Shown here in pieces: positions 64,000 to 64,000 of a stretch of DNA of 64,000 nt (its first letter is position 1; each line of letters opens with the position of its first letter). Under the pieces are notes generated by a model. It saw only the letters and a list, made by a program, of their open reading frames with translations, was not told the origin of the DNA and ran no database searches. A program made the position numbers and the translations under genes. Location of the stretch: positions 62,001 to 126,000 of the forward strand of contig NZ_JBHTMP010000006.1 of NCBI RefSeq assembly GCF_042679305.1. The letters run 5' to 3'. The stretch comes from Micromonospora_H sonneratiae (GTDB lineage Bacteria; Actinomycetota; Actinomycetes; Mycobacteriales; Micromonosporaceae).

Positions 64000-64000
64000 T

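Overview
The window is high-GC DNA with strong G/C third-position bias, frequent GTG starts and four-base ATGA/GTGA gene overlaps. It carries typical actinomycete families: a SARP/BTAD regulator, a large LuxR (LAL) regulator, an ECF42-type sigma factor with DGPF/YCII proteins, and long secreted subtilases. It reads as the chromosome of a filamentous actinomycete, plausibly Micromonosporaceae; that assignment is inference from gene content, and no rRNA or tRNA gene is present to anchor it.

Layout. 1-12.98 kb: mixed accessory genes. These are secreted or membrane proteins of unknown role, a TMEM175-like channel, a WD40 protein broken by a frameshift, a DUF6817 protein coupled to a short CoaD-like nucleotidyltransferase, a zinc-ribbon membrane protein, a secreted TAP-type hydrolase, and gene relics (DinB-like, IS5-family transposase). 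13.0-30.5 kb: a contractile injection system (phage-tail-like) locus. A divergent SARP-type regulator faces 13 tightly packed plus-strand genes: an unknown protein, sheath, tube, a small protein, a 1066-aa protein with a Gly-rich linker and hydrophobic helices, a 500-aa protein with a PD-(D/E)XK-like motif, a tube-initiator-like protein, an unknown protein, a VgrG-like hub/spike, a PAAR-like tip, gp25, a gpJ-like protein, a large wedge protein, and a protein ending in a helix-hairpin-helix-like domain. There are no capsid, portal, terminase, lysis or integrase genes and no AAA+ ATPase, so it is neither an intact prophage nor a canonical eCIS set. A perfect 15-bp hairpin ends it.

30.5-39.5 kb: a convergent minus-strand unit with a LAL regulator, a small acidic protein, an S8 subtilase with an intact triad, and a related secreted protein that keeps the propeptide-like and PA-like parts but shows no catalytic triad. 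39.8-49.9 kb: small metabolic and stress genes. These are two GNAT acetyltransferases, a secreted HNH nuclease, an LLM flavin oxidoreductase, a HEAT-like protein, a lipoprotein, a DUF6624 protein, an ArsR regulator, and an ECF42-type sigma factor with its DGPF/YCII partner. A second DGPF/YCII pair at 41.4-42.1 kb has the same promoter-like pattern upstream (TGTCRA, 17 bases, CGAC), which suggests a two-locus ECF42 regulon.

50.1-62.7 kb: a five-gene overlapping operon of DUF4132 protein, 1638-aa protein, MoxR AAA+ ATPase, DUF5682-VWA fusion and SWIM zinc-finger protein. It is the apparent actinobacterial counterpart of the uncharacterised E. coli yehI/yehL/yehM/yehP/yehQ group. It is closed by a perfect 16-bp hairpin. 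The last 0.7 kb is mostly empty and ends in a ribosome-binding site and ATG of a gene that leaves the window.
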